DNA from: Candidatus Endomicrobiellum porotermitis
GTDB lineage: Bacteria; Elusimicrobiota; Endomicrobiia; Endomicrobiales; Endomicrobiaceae
DNA length: 61,584 bases
Assembly (NCBI GenBank): GCA_031289055.1
Contig: JAITQE010000023.1
Location: 1 to 61,584, forward strand
Reading direction: 5' to 3'
How positions within the stretch are numbered: position 1 is the first letter of the stretch; each line of letters opens with the position of its first letter. Made by a program: the position numbers and the translations under genes. Below the pieces are notes generated by a model that worked only from the letters and a program-made list of their open reading frames with translations, was not told where the DNA came from and searched no databases. Of this stretch, positions 39,147-48,407 are shown piece by piece.

Positions 39147-40184
39147 TTATTTACTGTTTAAATATTTGACAAGTTTCTGAATTTGGTCTTTTACAAAAGT
39201 AGTTTTCGCTTTATTGTAAGCTTCGTTCGCATACGCCTTTGCTTCGCTTATTCTTCCCGATCTATAAGCTACTTTAGCCCTCATAAAATCAACTACGGCA
39301 TAAGAGGAATCTATAGCGTAAGCTTTATTAAACATTTTCAAAGCTTTCTTGCTTTCTCCTTTCAAATCGTAAAGCGAAGCAAGATAAACATAAACTTTAA
39401 AGTTGCCATTATTCATTTTTAGATATTTTAAAAACAAATCTTCCGCCGTATTATAGTCGCTTCTATTCATATAAATCATGCCGAGATCAAATATCAACTC
39501 AGAATCATCATGTTCTTTCAAGAATGGTTCTAAAATTGCAATAGCTTGGTCAGTTTTATTTAAATTGATATAACAATCCGCAATCTTTTTTACGACTTCT
39601 CTGTCGTAGAATTCTTTAGGGATTTTATTGTAATATTCAAGGGCTGCCGCATAAACGCCTTGTTTATAGAAAACGTTTCCCATTCCTATTTTAGCTTCAA
39701 TTGAATGTTTATCTGTTTTTAAAGCGTCTAAAAACGCTTTTTCAGCAAGAGTAAACAAATTTTCTTCCAACGAAATATATCCGATTTTAACCATAATCTG
39801 CGAGCTTTTTTTACGTATGCACAAAGCTTTTTTATAGTAATCAAAACTAAAAACGTAATTTCTATTGAGACTGTGCAAATCTCCTATTTTTACGTAATAT
39901 TCAAAAAGTTTCTTTTTGGGAAGTTTCTGCCGTAAAATGCCGTTATACACATTTATCGCTCTATCATAAAATCCTTTATCAGCAAAACTTTTCGCAAGAA
40001 GTTCAAGTTCTTTTAGTTTTTCTTTTTTATTTTTAGCGGCGATATCAACTTCAACCGGAGATTCAGCTACCGCCTTAGAAGATGAAGAGTCTCTTTGAGG
40101 TTCTAAATCGGCTTTTAACGCAAAAGACGCGCCGACAAAAACAAACATTATTAACGATATAACGCAAATCCTCAAACTATTCAA
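39147..40184 (-). CDS. Exported TPR-repeat protein
   Basis: This 345-aa protein starts with a signal peptide (cleavage after ASFA, about residue 22) and a short disordered Ser-rich stretch. At least seven tetratricopeptide-like helical repeats follow (for example AEKAFLDALKTDKHSIEAKI and ALEYYNKIPKEFYDREVV). TPR proteins are scaffolds, and no enzyme motif is visible. It overlaps the patatin-like gene by 8 bp and is the last gene of a TolC-patatin-TPR operon, so it may act in the periplasm with them. Confidence 0.85.
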   Translation of the reverse strand: MNSLRICVISLIMFVFVGASFALKADLEPQRDSSSSKAVAESPVEVDIAAKNKKEKLKELELLAKSFADKGFYDRAINVYNGILRQKLPKKKLFEYYVKIGDLHSLNRNYVFSFDYYKKALCIRKKSSQIMVKIGYISLEENLFTLAEKAFLDALKTDKHSIEAKIGMGNVFYKQGVYAAALEYYNKIPKEFYDREVVKKIADCYINLNKTDQAIAILEPFLKEHDDSELIFDLGMIYMNRSDYNTAEDLFLKYLKMNNGNFKVYVYLASLYDLKGESKKALKMFNKAYAIDSSYAVVDFMRAKVAYRSGRISEAKAYANEAYNKAKTTFVKDQIQKLVKYLNSK

Positions 40185-41142
40185 TTAAAAATCTCTCCGA
40201 TATTTTGCCTATAATGACTTTTTTTACCTCTTTAATAGATTCTTCTGCCGCCTTATAGCCTTTATCTATGGTTTTGTAAGCTCCAGCAAAATTTTCTGCG
40301 TTTAAATCGCCGACATCCGGACGAATTACAATATCTGCCATTGCTAAATTATGTTGATCAAGAGATTTTCCTTGTATATATATGGCTTGCATAAGAGTCA
40401 AAAAAACATTAGATATATTGTTCTTAGTAATGTCTGCAGCAACCGAAACCGCTATTATAACGTCTACTTTAAAAAGTTTAGCTACGCTTACAGAAATGTT
40501 TTCCGACAAACCTCCGTCTATCAAATAGCGCTGCATGTATTCAACCGGTTGAAAAATGCCCGGCACCGTAGCGCTGGCTCTAGCGGCAAAAGCCACATTC
40601 CCTTCTCTAAGCAAAATTCTTTCGCCGGTAATCAAATCTGTGGCAACACAAACTAAAGGAATTTGTAAGCGGTCAAAAGTAATATTTCCGATTTTTTCAT
40701 CTATAAAATTTTCAATCTTTTCGTTTGATAGAAGATGTTCCGTTAAAAACATTCTCAAAAGAGACGGATAAGAAAAATTTGAAATATCTTTTACGTCAAA
40801 ACCTTTTATATCTTCGGCAAGATGCTCAAAAGGAATACCCGTACAGTACAAAGCTCCAGCTATTGCTCCAATGCTGGTGCCGACAACCAAATTTATCGGA
40901 ATTTGTTCTTTCTGAAACACATGCAAAACGCCAATATGCGCAAAGCCTCTAGCGCCGCCTCCGCCTAAAACCAAGGCTACGGTAGGAAGTTTTGTTTCTT
41001 CCACAGACATGACTTTTCGCCACAAAACGTCCACAAGAAAATCTTCATCGTTAAATCCTTGTACTTCGGCAAACGAGACGCCAACAGAAAACAATGCGGC
41101 AAAAATTATAAAAATAGAGGCACTAATAGGAATCAAGGTCAA
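40177..41142 (-). CDS. Patatin-like phospholipase (RssA type), exported
   Basis: This 321-aa protein has a hydrophobic N-terminal signal or anchor (residues 7-25). The patatin motifs are complete: oxyanion loop GGGGARGFAH, nucleophile elbow GTSIGAI with the catalytic Ser, and the DGG dyad Asp in LIDGGLSEN. It would hydrolyse acyl esters of phospholipids or glycerides, probably on the outer face of the inner membrane or in the periplasm. It overlaps the TolC-like gene upstream by 20 bp and the TPR gene downstream. Confidence 0.88.
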   Translation of the reverse strand: MTLIPISASIFIIFAALFSVGVSFAEVQGFNDEDFLVDVLWRKVMSVEETKLPTVALVLGGGGARGFAHIGVLHVFQKEQIPINLVVGTSIGAIAGALYCTGIPFEHLAEDIKGFDVKDISNFSYPSLLRMFLTEHLLSNEKIENFIDEKIGNITFDRLQIPLVCVATDLITGERILLREGNVAFAARASATVPGIFQPVEYMQRYLIDGGLSENISVSVAKLFKVDVIIAVSVAADITKNNISNVFLTLMQAIYIQGKSLDQHNLAMADIVIRPDVGDLNAENFAGAYKTIDKGYKAAEESIKEVKKVIIGKISERFLIE

Positions 41143-42307
41143 CCCCTACGGCAAGTTCAAGATTGTAGTAACTCTTATTTAAGTTTCTTATCAATTCAAT
41201 ATCGTCTTCATCGTAACGCTTTTTTTTCAACAATTTAGAATCAATAGCGCGGGTTCTCCAAAAGTTGTACTCCAAAAAGGACTTGCTTATGCTCAATCTT
41301 ACCTCTCTTTCAGCTTTTGCTCTCGCCAAAACAGACTGCCTCACTTTTATCGCGCATTGTTTAAGCTTTGCAAACATAGTGCCGCCGTCAAAAATAGGAA
41401 TATTTATGTTTAAAGAAATATACCAGCTCATATCGTCTTTAAAAAGTCTTTCTCCAACCCATTCTTGAGCGCCGCCTAACGTTATATCTGGAAATTTCTG
41501 AAGAGAAAGCAAGTTAAGCGTCAAAGCGTCTACTTTTTCTTGATTCTGCAATGATTTTAATTCCGGTTTAAACTGATATGCAAGAAATAAGCATTTTTCC
41601 AAATTCAATTGTTTGATTTTTGGAGCAAGTCCGCCTGAAATTTTAACGATAGAATTAAGTTCTTTCCCCATAACGGCAAGCAAATTTAAAACTTCCTTCT
41701 CATAAGATAATTGTTCTTCTATACATTTTTTTCTCAATTTCTTAATATTTTCTAAAGAAAGATGCGTTCTTCCAAGCTCAACAGATCTCAGTTTTGCAAG
41801 ATCCGTATCCAATAATTCTTTGTAATACAAACATTCGTTAAAAATCAACTTCACATTGTTTATTATTTTACTTCTAACAATATTTCTTTCGTCTTCCGTT
41901 TTTTCTTTATTTATTTTTGTAACCTTGTTTGCAGTTCTTATTCTTCCTCCCGTATAGATATTCTGCCAAACTGAAATTCTTGCAGAATAGCGCAGATTTT
42001 GTTCCCCTGTTGGTAAAATGATAGGAACTTGCGACATATTGTCTGAAACAAGCGTTAAAGCTTTATTATTGAAATGGGAAAAGTTTATGTTAAAATCAAA
42101 GTTAGGAAAGTATAAAATTTTAGCTTCCATAACCTTTTGCTTTGCATATTCAACTTCTTGAGAAGATTCAAGTATTTCAATATTAGACGACAAAGCTCTT
42201 TGGACGCTTATTGCTTCTGTCAAAACTTCCTCAAACATTTGGGCTTGAAGCGACGCTGTAAAACAGACGCAAACCGTCAAAACAAAAAAAATCTCGTTTT
42301 TTTTCAT
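41123..42307 (-). CDS. TolC-family outer-membrane efflux protein
   Basis: This 394-aa protein has a signal peptide (cleavage near ASLQAQ) and two long amphipathic helical hairpins typical of TolC-family trimers, with GGRIRTANKVTKINKEKTED and the later IPIFDGGTMFAKLKQ as the paired hairpin signatures. It is slightly shorter than E. coli TolC. It forms the outer-membrane duct for efflux or type I secretion, but no inner-membrane pump or adaptor gene is adjacent. It overlaps argH upstream by 4 bp. Confidence 0.85.
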   Translation of the reverse strand: MKKNEIFFVLTVCVCFTASLQAQMFEEVLTEAISVQRALSSNIEILESSQEVEYAKQKVMEAKILYFPNFDFNINFSHFNNKALTLVSDNMSQVPIILPTGEQNLRYSARISVWQNIYTGGRIRTANKVTKINKEKTEDERNIVRSKIINNVKLIFNECLYYKELLDTDLAKLRSVELGRTHLSLENIKKLRKKCIEEQLSYEKEVLNLLAVMGKELNSIVKISGGLAPKIKQLNLEKCLFLAYQFKPELKSLQNQEKVDALTLNLLSLQKFPDITLGGAQEWVGERLFKDDMSWYISLNINIPIFDGGTMFAKLKQCAIKVRQSVLARAKAEREVRLSISKSFLEYNFWRTRAIDSKLLKKKRYDEDDIELIRNLNKSYYNLELAVGVDLDSY

Positions 42308-43632
42308 TTTAATTTCCGCTTAATGCTTTCTATTTGCCTGACAACAGACTTTCTTGAAGTAGAACCGTAGGAAACTTTCATGTCCGCAATATTTTTAGCG
42401 TCTAAACATTTAAAAATATCTTTTTTAAAAATCGGCGAGAATTTATTGAATTCTTCAATGGAAAGCTCATTTAAAGTCTTGGAATGTTTTTTACAATACA
42501 AAACAATATCTTTAACTATGCCATGCGCCGTTCTGAACGGAACATTTTTTCCGGCAAGATAATCGGCTATCTCGGTAGCCGCGATAAATCCTTTCTCCGT
42601 ACTTTTTAAAGTATTTTCTTTAATAAATTTCAAACTTGCTATCATTTCGTTCATTACTTCTAAACATCTTTTTACGCTGTCAAAAGCGTCAAACACTGGA
42701 GGCTTGTCTTCCTGCAAATCTCTGTTGTAAGCCAAAGGCAAAGACTTTACAATAGTAAAAAAAGCCGTTAAATCTCCAAAAACCCTTCCAGATTTTCCTC
42801 TTATTACTTCAGCGCAGTCCGGATTCCTTTTTTGCGGCATAATGGAAGAGCCTGACGTAAATTTATCATCTATGGTTATATAGCAGAACTCCGGATTCAT
42901 CCATAAAATTATTTCTTCGCAAAATCTTGTCAAATGCAAAGATATAACAGACATGCAAAAAACAAATTCTATCGCAAAATCTCTGTCGCTAACGCCGTCT
43001 AAAGAATTTTCGCTTACGTTCTTAAATCCTAAAAGTTTCGCCGTATAGCGCCTGTCGATTTTAAAAGATGTTCCCGCTAACGCCGCGCTTCCCAAAGATA
43101 AAACGTCAACTCTCTTGCAACAATCTTCCAATCTTTCCTTGTCTCTTTGAGCCATATAGGCGTAAGCAAGAAGATGATGCGACGCTAAAATAGGCTGCGC
43201 CGGCTGCAAATGAGTAAATCCCGGCATAATCACGTCTATGTTATCGCTTGCTTTCTTTACAAGTATTCTTTGAAAATTGTTTAACAAATTCTCAATTGCT
43301 TTTGAGGCGTCTTTAATATAAAGCCTTAAATCTGTGGCGACTTGATCGTTTCTGCTTCTGGCTGTGCGCATTTTACCGCCGACAACGCCTATTCTCCGTA
43401 TAAGTTCCTTTTCAACCGCAAAATGTATATCTTCCTCTTTGGGAATTTTCCAACCGTTTTTTAAATCTTTCAATATTGACGCAAGTCCTGCGACAATTTT
43501 ATTACCGTCGGAAGAACTTATAATTTTCGTCTTTACGAGCATTTTTGTATGAGCTATAGAGCCTATTATGTCAACTTCCGCGAGCCGCCCGTCAAAAGAA
43601 AAAGATCCAATAAACTGTTCAAGATTTTCCAT
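42304..43632 (-). CDS. argH: Argininosuccinate lyase
   Basis: This 442-aa enzyme cleaves argininosuccinate to arginine and fumarate. The fumarase/ASL superfamily signature GSSIMPQKRNPD carries the catalytic Ser loop. TARSRNDQVATD and HLQPAQPIL are the two other conserved regions. The fumarate it releases could feed the fumarase and malic enzyme genes at the right end of the window. No other arginine genes are nearby. Confidence 0.95.
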   Translation of the reverse strand: MENLEQFIGSFSFDGRLAEVDIIGSIAHTKMLVKTKIISSSDGNKIVAGLASILKDLKNGWKIPKEEDIHFAVEKELIRRIGVVGGKMRTARSRNDQVATDLRLYIKDASKAIENLLNNFQRILVKKASDNIDVIMPGFTHLQPAQPILASHHLLAYAYMAQRDKERLEDCCKRVDVLSLGSAALAGTSFKIDRRYTAKLLGFKNVSENSLDGVSDRDFAIEFVFCMSVISLHLTRFCEEIILWMNPEFCYITIDDKFTSGSSIMPQKRNPDCAEVIRGKSGRVFGDLTAFFTIVKSLPLAYNRDLQEDKPPVFDAFDSVKRCLEVMNEMIASLKFIKENTLKSTEKGFIAATEIADYLAGKNVPFRTAHGIVKDIVLYCKKHSKTLNELSIEEFNKFSPIFKKDIFKCLDAKNIADMKVSYGSTSRKSVVRQIESIKRKLK

Positions 43633-43675
43633 CGCACAATCCTTATAAATTAACTAATAACCTAAACCCAGCAAA

Positions 43676-43945
43676 TTAATATTCTATACCTCTTTGAGCT
43701 TGCATATTTTCCTTATAATAACGTTTTATTTCCTTCATTTCAGCAGCGATATCGGCGACATCAAGCAAACTCCAAGTAGCGCCTCTTCCGGTTACGACAA
43801 TATTTGACTTCCGGGACAATTGCTTTAAAAGAGCTAAGAATTCTCTTTTATTTATAAATTTATCGCGTAAAGCTATATTAAATTCTTCCAAAATTATTAA
43901 ATCGTACTTTTTAGGATTAACAGACAGCGATTTTACTTTATCCAT
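43676..43945 (-). pseudogene. cobO: 3' part of a corrinoid adenosyltransferase gene
   Basis: The 89-codon frame matches only the C-terminal half of CobO/BtuR: KKYDLIILEEFNIAL (Walker B-like), VVTGRGATWSLLDVADIAAE and the terminal AQRGIEY. The N-terminal P-loop half (about 80 residues) is missing and is not found upstream, where a glutaredoxin remnant sits. It cannot bind ATP and is presumably non-functional, so cobalamin adenosylation must rely on another gene or be lost. Confidence 0.8.
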
Positions 43946-43947
43946 AG

Positions 43948-44228
43948 CTAAACAACAGTCGCTTTTTGCATCTTTGACGCTATTGTTTTTGTTTTATCGA
44001 TCACTATTCCTCACTGCGGGTTTACTAATGGCAACTCTTTCATAACTTTGTCTTTCTCGTCGCCTACAATTAAGTCAACGTCAACGTAATCGTATTTAAT
44101 TCCCAAGCCAACTAAAAGACGCGTTGTTTTTTACACCACACGCAAGTGCTTAAAGTGTAAAGAAAAACCGACTTCTTATCATTTTTCCCATTAACATGAT
44201 TTATCGTCTTAATCTCCTCTTGCCGTAA
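43948..44228 (-). pseudogene. Frameshifted glutaredoxin-like gene
   Basis: One minus frame gives KKSVFLYTLSTCVWCKK with a CxxC active site in the glutaredoxin position. After a frameshift near 44120 another gives VGLGIKYDYVDVDLIVGDEK and VMKELPLVNPQ, then a stop, then GIVIDKTKTI. Together this is a glutaredoxin-family thiol-disulfide protein, broken by a frameshift and a premature stop. Confidence 0.7.
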
Positions 44229-44290
44229 AATATATACGACTCAGGTATAAAATAGACGATTACCGCGTAAATTTAACCAAATTTTGACTT

Positions 44291-44983
44291 CTATATCAAA
44301 TTATGTTCTTTAAAGCTAAAATAATCGTTATTTGAAACTATTATATGGTCTAAAAGAAGAACTTCTATCGCTTCTAACGCTTTCCTTACTGAAATCGTTG
44401 CGGCAATATCGCTTTGAGAAGGGCTTAATGTTCCGCCCGGGTGATTATGAGCTATTATTATAGAAGCTGCTTTATTGTTTAAAGCTATTTCCGCTATTTT
44501 TCTCGGTATGAGGAAAGATTTATTTACTGTGCCGCTTTCAATCTCTTTGTAAAATATTACTCTGTTTCCAGAATCCAGCGTTAAAACATAAACTTTTTCT
44601 ATTTTTTCTCCGCTTAAAGAAGAAATTAAAAAATCTTTCACTCTATCCGGAGAGTTTATTTTTTTTTGTTGTTTTACAGCGAGAGAAAGATATAAAGAGG
44701 ATAGTTTTCTTAAAAATAGTAAGAATCCTGCGGAATAATCCGATAAATTTTTTATCTTTTTTAAATCATTTATATCGGCATCTAAAACTTGTTTTAGACT
44801 GCCAAATTCTTGTATCAACGCTTTAGCTTGAGGTTTTACGTCTCTTCTGGGAATTACGTACGTAAGAGCCAGTTCCAAAATTTCGTAATCGGCAAGACCT
44901 TTAAAACCCGTTTCCAAAAACCTATTCCTGAGTCTATTTCTATGCCCGAGATAGTGAGGTTTTGACTTTTTTTTAAATATCAA
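44291..44983 (-). CDS. radC: RadC family JAB-domain protein
   Basis: This 230-aa protein has an N-terminal helix-hairpin-helix-like part (YEILELALTYVIPRRDVK) and a C-terminal JAMM/MPN+ domain with HNHPGGTLSPSQSD, the metal-binding motif. Despite the name, a direct DNA repair role is not established. It overlaps the GGQ-protein gene by 4 bp. Confidence 0.92.
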   Translation of the reverse strand: MIFKKKSKPHYLGHRNRLRNRFLETGFKGLADYEILELALTYVIPRRDVKPQAKALIQEFGSLKQVLDADINDLKKIKNLSDYSAGFLLFLRKLSSLYLSLAVKQQKKINSPDRVKDFLISSLSGEKIEKVYVLTLDSGNRVIFYKEIESGTVNKSFLIPRKIAEIALNNKAASIIIAHNHPGGTLSPSQSDIAATISVRKALEAIEVLLLDHIIVSNNDYFSFKEHNLI

Positions 44984-45390
44984 TAGCTTACCTTTTCTCG
45001 CATTTCTTTTTTACGAGACGTTATTTTTTTATTCCTAAAAAATTTTTCTTTCGCTCGTTTTGAGCGCTTTTTTTTCCGATTGCGTATCTTTTCTATCATT
45101 TGGCGCTTTTTTGACAGTTCGCCGAGAATCTTTTCTTCTATCTTTTCGGCAAGCAATCGTCTTGCCAAAAATCTGTTTAATCCTTGCGTTCTTTCGCGAT
45201 GGTATTTTACTTCCACGCCAGTAGGCAAATGCTTTAAATAGACAGCCGTAGACGCTTTATTGACGTTCTGTCCGCCTTTGCCCGGCGAACGCACAAATTT
45301 TTCTTTAATATCCGACTCTTTTATCGCATAACGGTCAAAAATTTTATCTAGTTCGACCTGTTTTTTTAAACTCACGCCAAAATCTATCAT
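44980..45390 (-). CDS. Release-factor-like GGQ peptidyl-tRNA hydrolase
   Basis: This 136-aa protein carries the class I release factor catalytic loop SPGKGGQNVNKAST and lacks the codon-recognition domains. A very basic C-terminal tail (KKKRSKRAKEKFFRNKK) follows. That layout matches ribosome-rescue factors of the ArfB/ICT1 or C12orf65 type, where the tail enters the empty mRNA channel of a stalled ribosome. It is translationally coupled to the HAD gene upstream and radC downstream. Confidence 0.82.
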   Translation of the reverse strand: MIDFGVSLKKQVELDKIFDRYAIKESDIKEKFVRSPGKGGQNVNKASTAVYLKHLPTGVEVKYHRERTQGLNRFLARRLLAEKIEEKILGELSKKRQMIEKIRNRKKKRSKRAKEKFFRNKKITSRKKEMREKVSY

Positions 45391-46001
45391 ATTAAAACCT
45401 TTTCTTCCTTAAGTTTTCTTACGAATTCATAAGGTTTAACAAACAAGCAAGCATTGATTCCGTTTCTAGCAGCAGCTTCAATATTTTCTTCCATATCGTC
45501 GGTAAAAAATATTTCCGAAGGCAAAATACCATAACGGCTTATTAACTTTTTATAAATTTTGTCTTCCGGCTTTCTCAAATGCATTTTATAAGAAAGAAAA
45601 AAATCATTAAAAAGAGCAAACACTTCGGGATAACGATCTTTCAAATAATCAAAATGCAGTTCATTTGTATTTGACAGTATTGCAAGTTTATATTTACCTG
45701 CAAGCATAATTATCAATTCTATTGTTTCAGGCATGGGTTCAAAAATATTATTCCAATGAAAAGAAAACTCGTTATACGTCCCAGTATATTCAGTTCGTTT
45801 AGCCAAAATATCATAGAAATCAAAAGAAGAAATATTGCCTTTTTCATAAGAATACGCAAATTCAGAATATGTAGGAATCAGCTCGTTAAAATCGGCTATT
45901 TTGTGGTTAGGAATTTTTTGGACATAGGCTTTGACAAATTTCATTAAGTCAAATCTGAATATAACATTGCCCAAATCAAATACAATAACTTTTGCAGACA
46001 T
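45387..46001 (-). CDS. HAD-family hydrolase
   Basis: This 204-aa haloacid dehalogenase-like phosphatase (subclass IA, YihX-like) has motif I as FDLGNVIF, motif II as LAILSNTNE, the motif III Lys in HLRKPEDKIY and motif IV as FFTDDMEEN. The substrate is probably a small sugar phosphate but cannot be read from sequence. It lies 3 bp downstream of phoU. Confidence 0.85.
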   Translation of the reverse strand: MSAKVIVFDLGNVIFRFDLMKFVKAYVQKIPNHKIADFNELIPTYSEFAYSYEKGNISSFDFYDILAKRTEYTGTYNEFSFHWNNIFEPMPETIELIIMLAGKYKLAILSNTNELHFDYLKDRYPEVFALFNDFFLSYKMHLRKPEDKIYKKLISRYGILPSEIFFTDDMEENIEAAARNGINACLFVKPYEFVRKLKEEKVLI

Positions 46002-46004
46002 GCG

Positions 46005-46664
46005 TTAAGCTCTCGGGTGGCGAATATCCTTGCCATGCACCATAAAAATTACATCTTCGCAAACGTTAGTCGCGTGATCGCCAAGCCGCTCTATGCTTTT
46101 AGCTATAAACATCAAGTCCGTCGCCCGTTGAATAGTATCCGAATCATGCAATTTAATCAGCACTGTTTTCAATTCGCTTATAATTGCGTCCCTTAAAGCA
46201 TCTACTTCGTTATCTTTAGATAAAACAGACATGGCTAAATCAGAATCGCTAGTATTAAAAGATTTTATACAATCTATAATCATATTTTGAACAATCCCTA
46301 TCATCTTTGGAATATTGACGAGAGGCTTGATTTCAGGATACTTTATTAAATCTAAAGACATCTTGGCTATGTTTAAAGACTCGTCTCCCATTCTCTCTAA
46401 ATCGCTGTTGATTCGCATCGCCGAAGTTATAAATCTTAAATCCGCTCCCGCCGGTTGGTTTAAAGCTATAAGTTTTAAACATTTATCGTCAATAACTATT
46501 TCCTGAATATTAACTTCTTTTTCCAAAGAAAGAACCGCGTCTATTTGATTGGGATCTCTGGAAACAAGCTCATTAGTCGCTGCTTGTATCATTTTTTGAA
46601 CAAGACCCGCCATATCAAGAAGATGATTTTGTAAGTTGCTCATTTCAACGTCAAAGTGCCGCAT
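46005..46664 (-). CDS. phoU: Phosphate signalling regulator PhoU
   Basis: This 219-aa protein consists of two PhoU three-helix repeats, each with the metal-binding E/DxxxD-type motif (RINSDLERMGDESLNIA and AKSIERLGDHATNVCEDV). It dampens PhoR signalling by contact with PstB. It follows pstB by 12 bp. No pstS, pstC, pstA or phoR/phoB gene is in the window. Confidence 0.92.
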   Translation of the reverse strand: MRHFDVEMSNLQNHLLDMAGLVQKMIQAATNELVSRDPNQIDAVLSLEKEVNIQEIVIDDKCLKLIALNQPAGADLRFITSAMRINSDLERMGDESLNIAKMSLDLIKYPEIKPLVNIPKMIGIVQNMIIDCIKSFNTSDSDLAMSVLSKDNEVDALRDAIISELKTVLIKLHDSDTIQRATDLMFIAKSIERLGDHATNVCEDVIFMVHGKDIRHPRA

Positions 46665-46676
46665 ACCGGTGCCTCC

Positions 46677-47432
46677 TTAACCAAACCTGCCGCTGACATA
46701 ATCGTCAGTTTCTTTTCTTGATGGATTAGTAAATATTTTCTCAGTTTTATCAAACTCTATAAGCCTACCCATAAACATAAAAGCCGTCTCTTGCGAAACT
46801 CTGGCCGCTTGCTGCATATTGTGCGTTACTATTACTATCGTATAATTCTCTTTGAGCTTAATAATCAACTCTTCAATATTTCTCGTGGCAACAGGATCGA
46901 GAGACGAACACGGCTCGTCAAGAAGAATAATACGCGGAGCTATAGCAATAACCCTTGCTATACAAAGCCTCTGTTGCTGTTCCAAAGTTAAAGATAACGC
47001 CGACTTACGAAGCTTATCTTTTATATCGTTCCATAACAAAACGGCTTTTAAACTTTTTTCTACTGTTTCATTTATAACGTCTTTATCCGAAGCTATTCTG
47101 TTTACTTTAAGGCCAAAAGCCACATTTTCATGAATTGAAATTGGAAAAGGATTAGGTCTTTGGAAAACCATTCCTACGTTTTTCCTTAACATATCTACAT
47201 CGGTATCTTCAGCATAAATATTACGATTTGAAATATTTATTTCACCGACGGTATAAACATCGTCTATTGTGTCATTAATTCTGTTTATAGACCTCAATAG
47301 CGTGGATTTTCCGCACCCTGAAGGACCTATCATGGCAGTTACGCGGTTTTCCCCTATGCTTATGTTAATATCTTTAAGCGCATGAAAATCAGAATAATAC
47401 AGATTAAAATTTTTTATTTTTATTATGGACAT
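46677..47432 (-). CDS. pstB: Phosphate transporter ATPase PstB with degenerate ABC signature
   Basis: I use the start at 47432 (MSIIKIKNFNLYYSDFHA), which has AGGAG about 12 nt upstream; the open frame reaches 47468 but the extra 12 residues are unrelated. Walker A GPSGCGKST, the Q-loop and Walker B RIILLDEPCSSLD are intact. The ABC signature, normally LSGGQQQRLCIAR, reads LTLEQQQRLCIAR. The two Gly that contact ATP across the dimer are lost, so ATP hydrolysis should be impaired. With no pstSCA beside it, the gene may be retained for PhoU-linked signalling or be decaying. Confidence 0.9.
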   Translation of the reverse strand: MSIIKIKNFNLYYSDFHALKDINISIGENRVTAMIGPSGCGKSTLLRSINRINDTIDDVYTVGEINISNRNIYAEDTDVDMLRKNVGMVFQRPNPFPISIHENVAFGLKVNRIASDKDVINETVEKSLKAVLLWNDIKDKLRKSALSLTLEQQQRLCIARVIAIAPRIILLDEPCSSLDPVATRNIEELIIKLKENYTIVIVTHNMQQAARVSQETAFMFMGRLIEFDKTEKIFTNPSRKETDDYVSGRFG

Positions 47433-47471
47433 AACAAAACTACTCCTAACCTCTGCAATAACAAACAAAGA

Positions 47472-48407
47472 TTAAAACTGCATATTTCTTAAAATATTTA
47501 AAGCGAGCTCTACCGAGTCTCTACCCTGTTCTCCTGAAACAGCGGGCTTTTTGCCTTCTATAACGCTGCTTATGAAGTTATCCAATTCATAAAAAAGCGG
47601 TTCATTTGGCGGGAGTTTGGGTTTCTTTACGTCTATATCAAAAAGCGACGTAATTTTTTCTCTCCCATCTTTTTTTGCATAAACTTTAAGATTTTTTCCA
47701 GCATAGTCTATTGAAACATAGCTATCAGGCTGGAAAATCCTTATCTTCCTATACTTTTCCATAGAAACTCTGCTTGCAGAAACATCTGCCACACAACCGC
47801 CGGCATATCTTAGCCTAACCTTAGCAATATCCTCAGTGTCTGATAGAATTTTGGCTCCGTGAGCTTCCAAAGACACAACTTTATCTTTAACAAGATAAAA
47901 CAATATGTCCAGGTCGTGTATCATCAAGTCTAAAACCACGCCGATATGATTAGTTCTTGGATCGTATGGTCCAAGTCTGTTAACCTCAATAAACTTAGGG
48001 CTGCTGATAAACGGAGCGGCAGCTATGATTGCAGGATTAAATCTTTCAACATGACCGACTTGTAGAACTAAATTTCTAAATTTTGCTATTTCTATAAGTT
48101 CTTCCGCCTCGGCAACGTTTAAAGTAAAAGGTTTTTCCACCAAACAATGAACGCCGCTTTGTAAAAGAGGTTTTGCAACTTGATAGTGATACGGCGTCGG
48201 AACGGATATAACCGCAGCGTCAACGTATCCGACAAGCTCATTAAAATCTGTTAAGTAATTTGTTTTGTTGGCTTTCGCTATTTTTTTAGCTCTTTCGGCG
48301 TCGGCATCTACAACAAATTCAAGTTTTGAATCAGGGCGCTCCCCCAAAATTCTGGCGTGATGTTGTCCTAGAGAGCCAACTCCTATTACTGCGGTCCTTA
48401 TACTCAT
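47472..48407 (-). CDS. Gfo/Idh/MocA oxidoreductase, probable UDP-GlcNAc 3-dehydrogenase GnnA
   Basis: This 311-aa protein has the N-terminal Rossmann motif GVGSLGQHHA and the family EKPF (LVEKPFTLN), then the GfoIdh C-terminal domain. It overlaps the DegT aminotransferase by 4 bp at the end of the lipid A operon. In Acidithiobacillus and Leptospira a dehydrogenase/aminotransferase pair next to lpxA (GnnA/GnnB) makes UDP-2,3-diamino-glucose derivatives for amide-linked lipid A. The same job is inferred here from context. Another surface sugar pathway is possible. Confidence 0.75.
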   Translation of the reverse strand: MSIRTAVIGVGSLGQHHARILGERPDSKLEFVVDADAERAKKIAKANKTNYLTDFNELVGYVDAAVISVPTPYHYQVAKPLLQSGVHCLVEKPFTLNVAEAEELIEIAKFRNLVLQVGHVERFNPAIIAAAPFISSPKFIEVNRLGPYDPRTNHIGVVLDLMIHDLDILFYLVKDKVVSLEAHGAKILSDTEDIAKVRLRYAGGCVADVSASRVSMEKYRKIRIFQPDSYVSIDYAGKNLKVYAKKDGREKITSLFDIDVKKPKLPPNEPLFYELDNFISSVIEGKKPAVSGEQGRDSVELALNILRNMQF

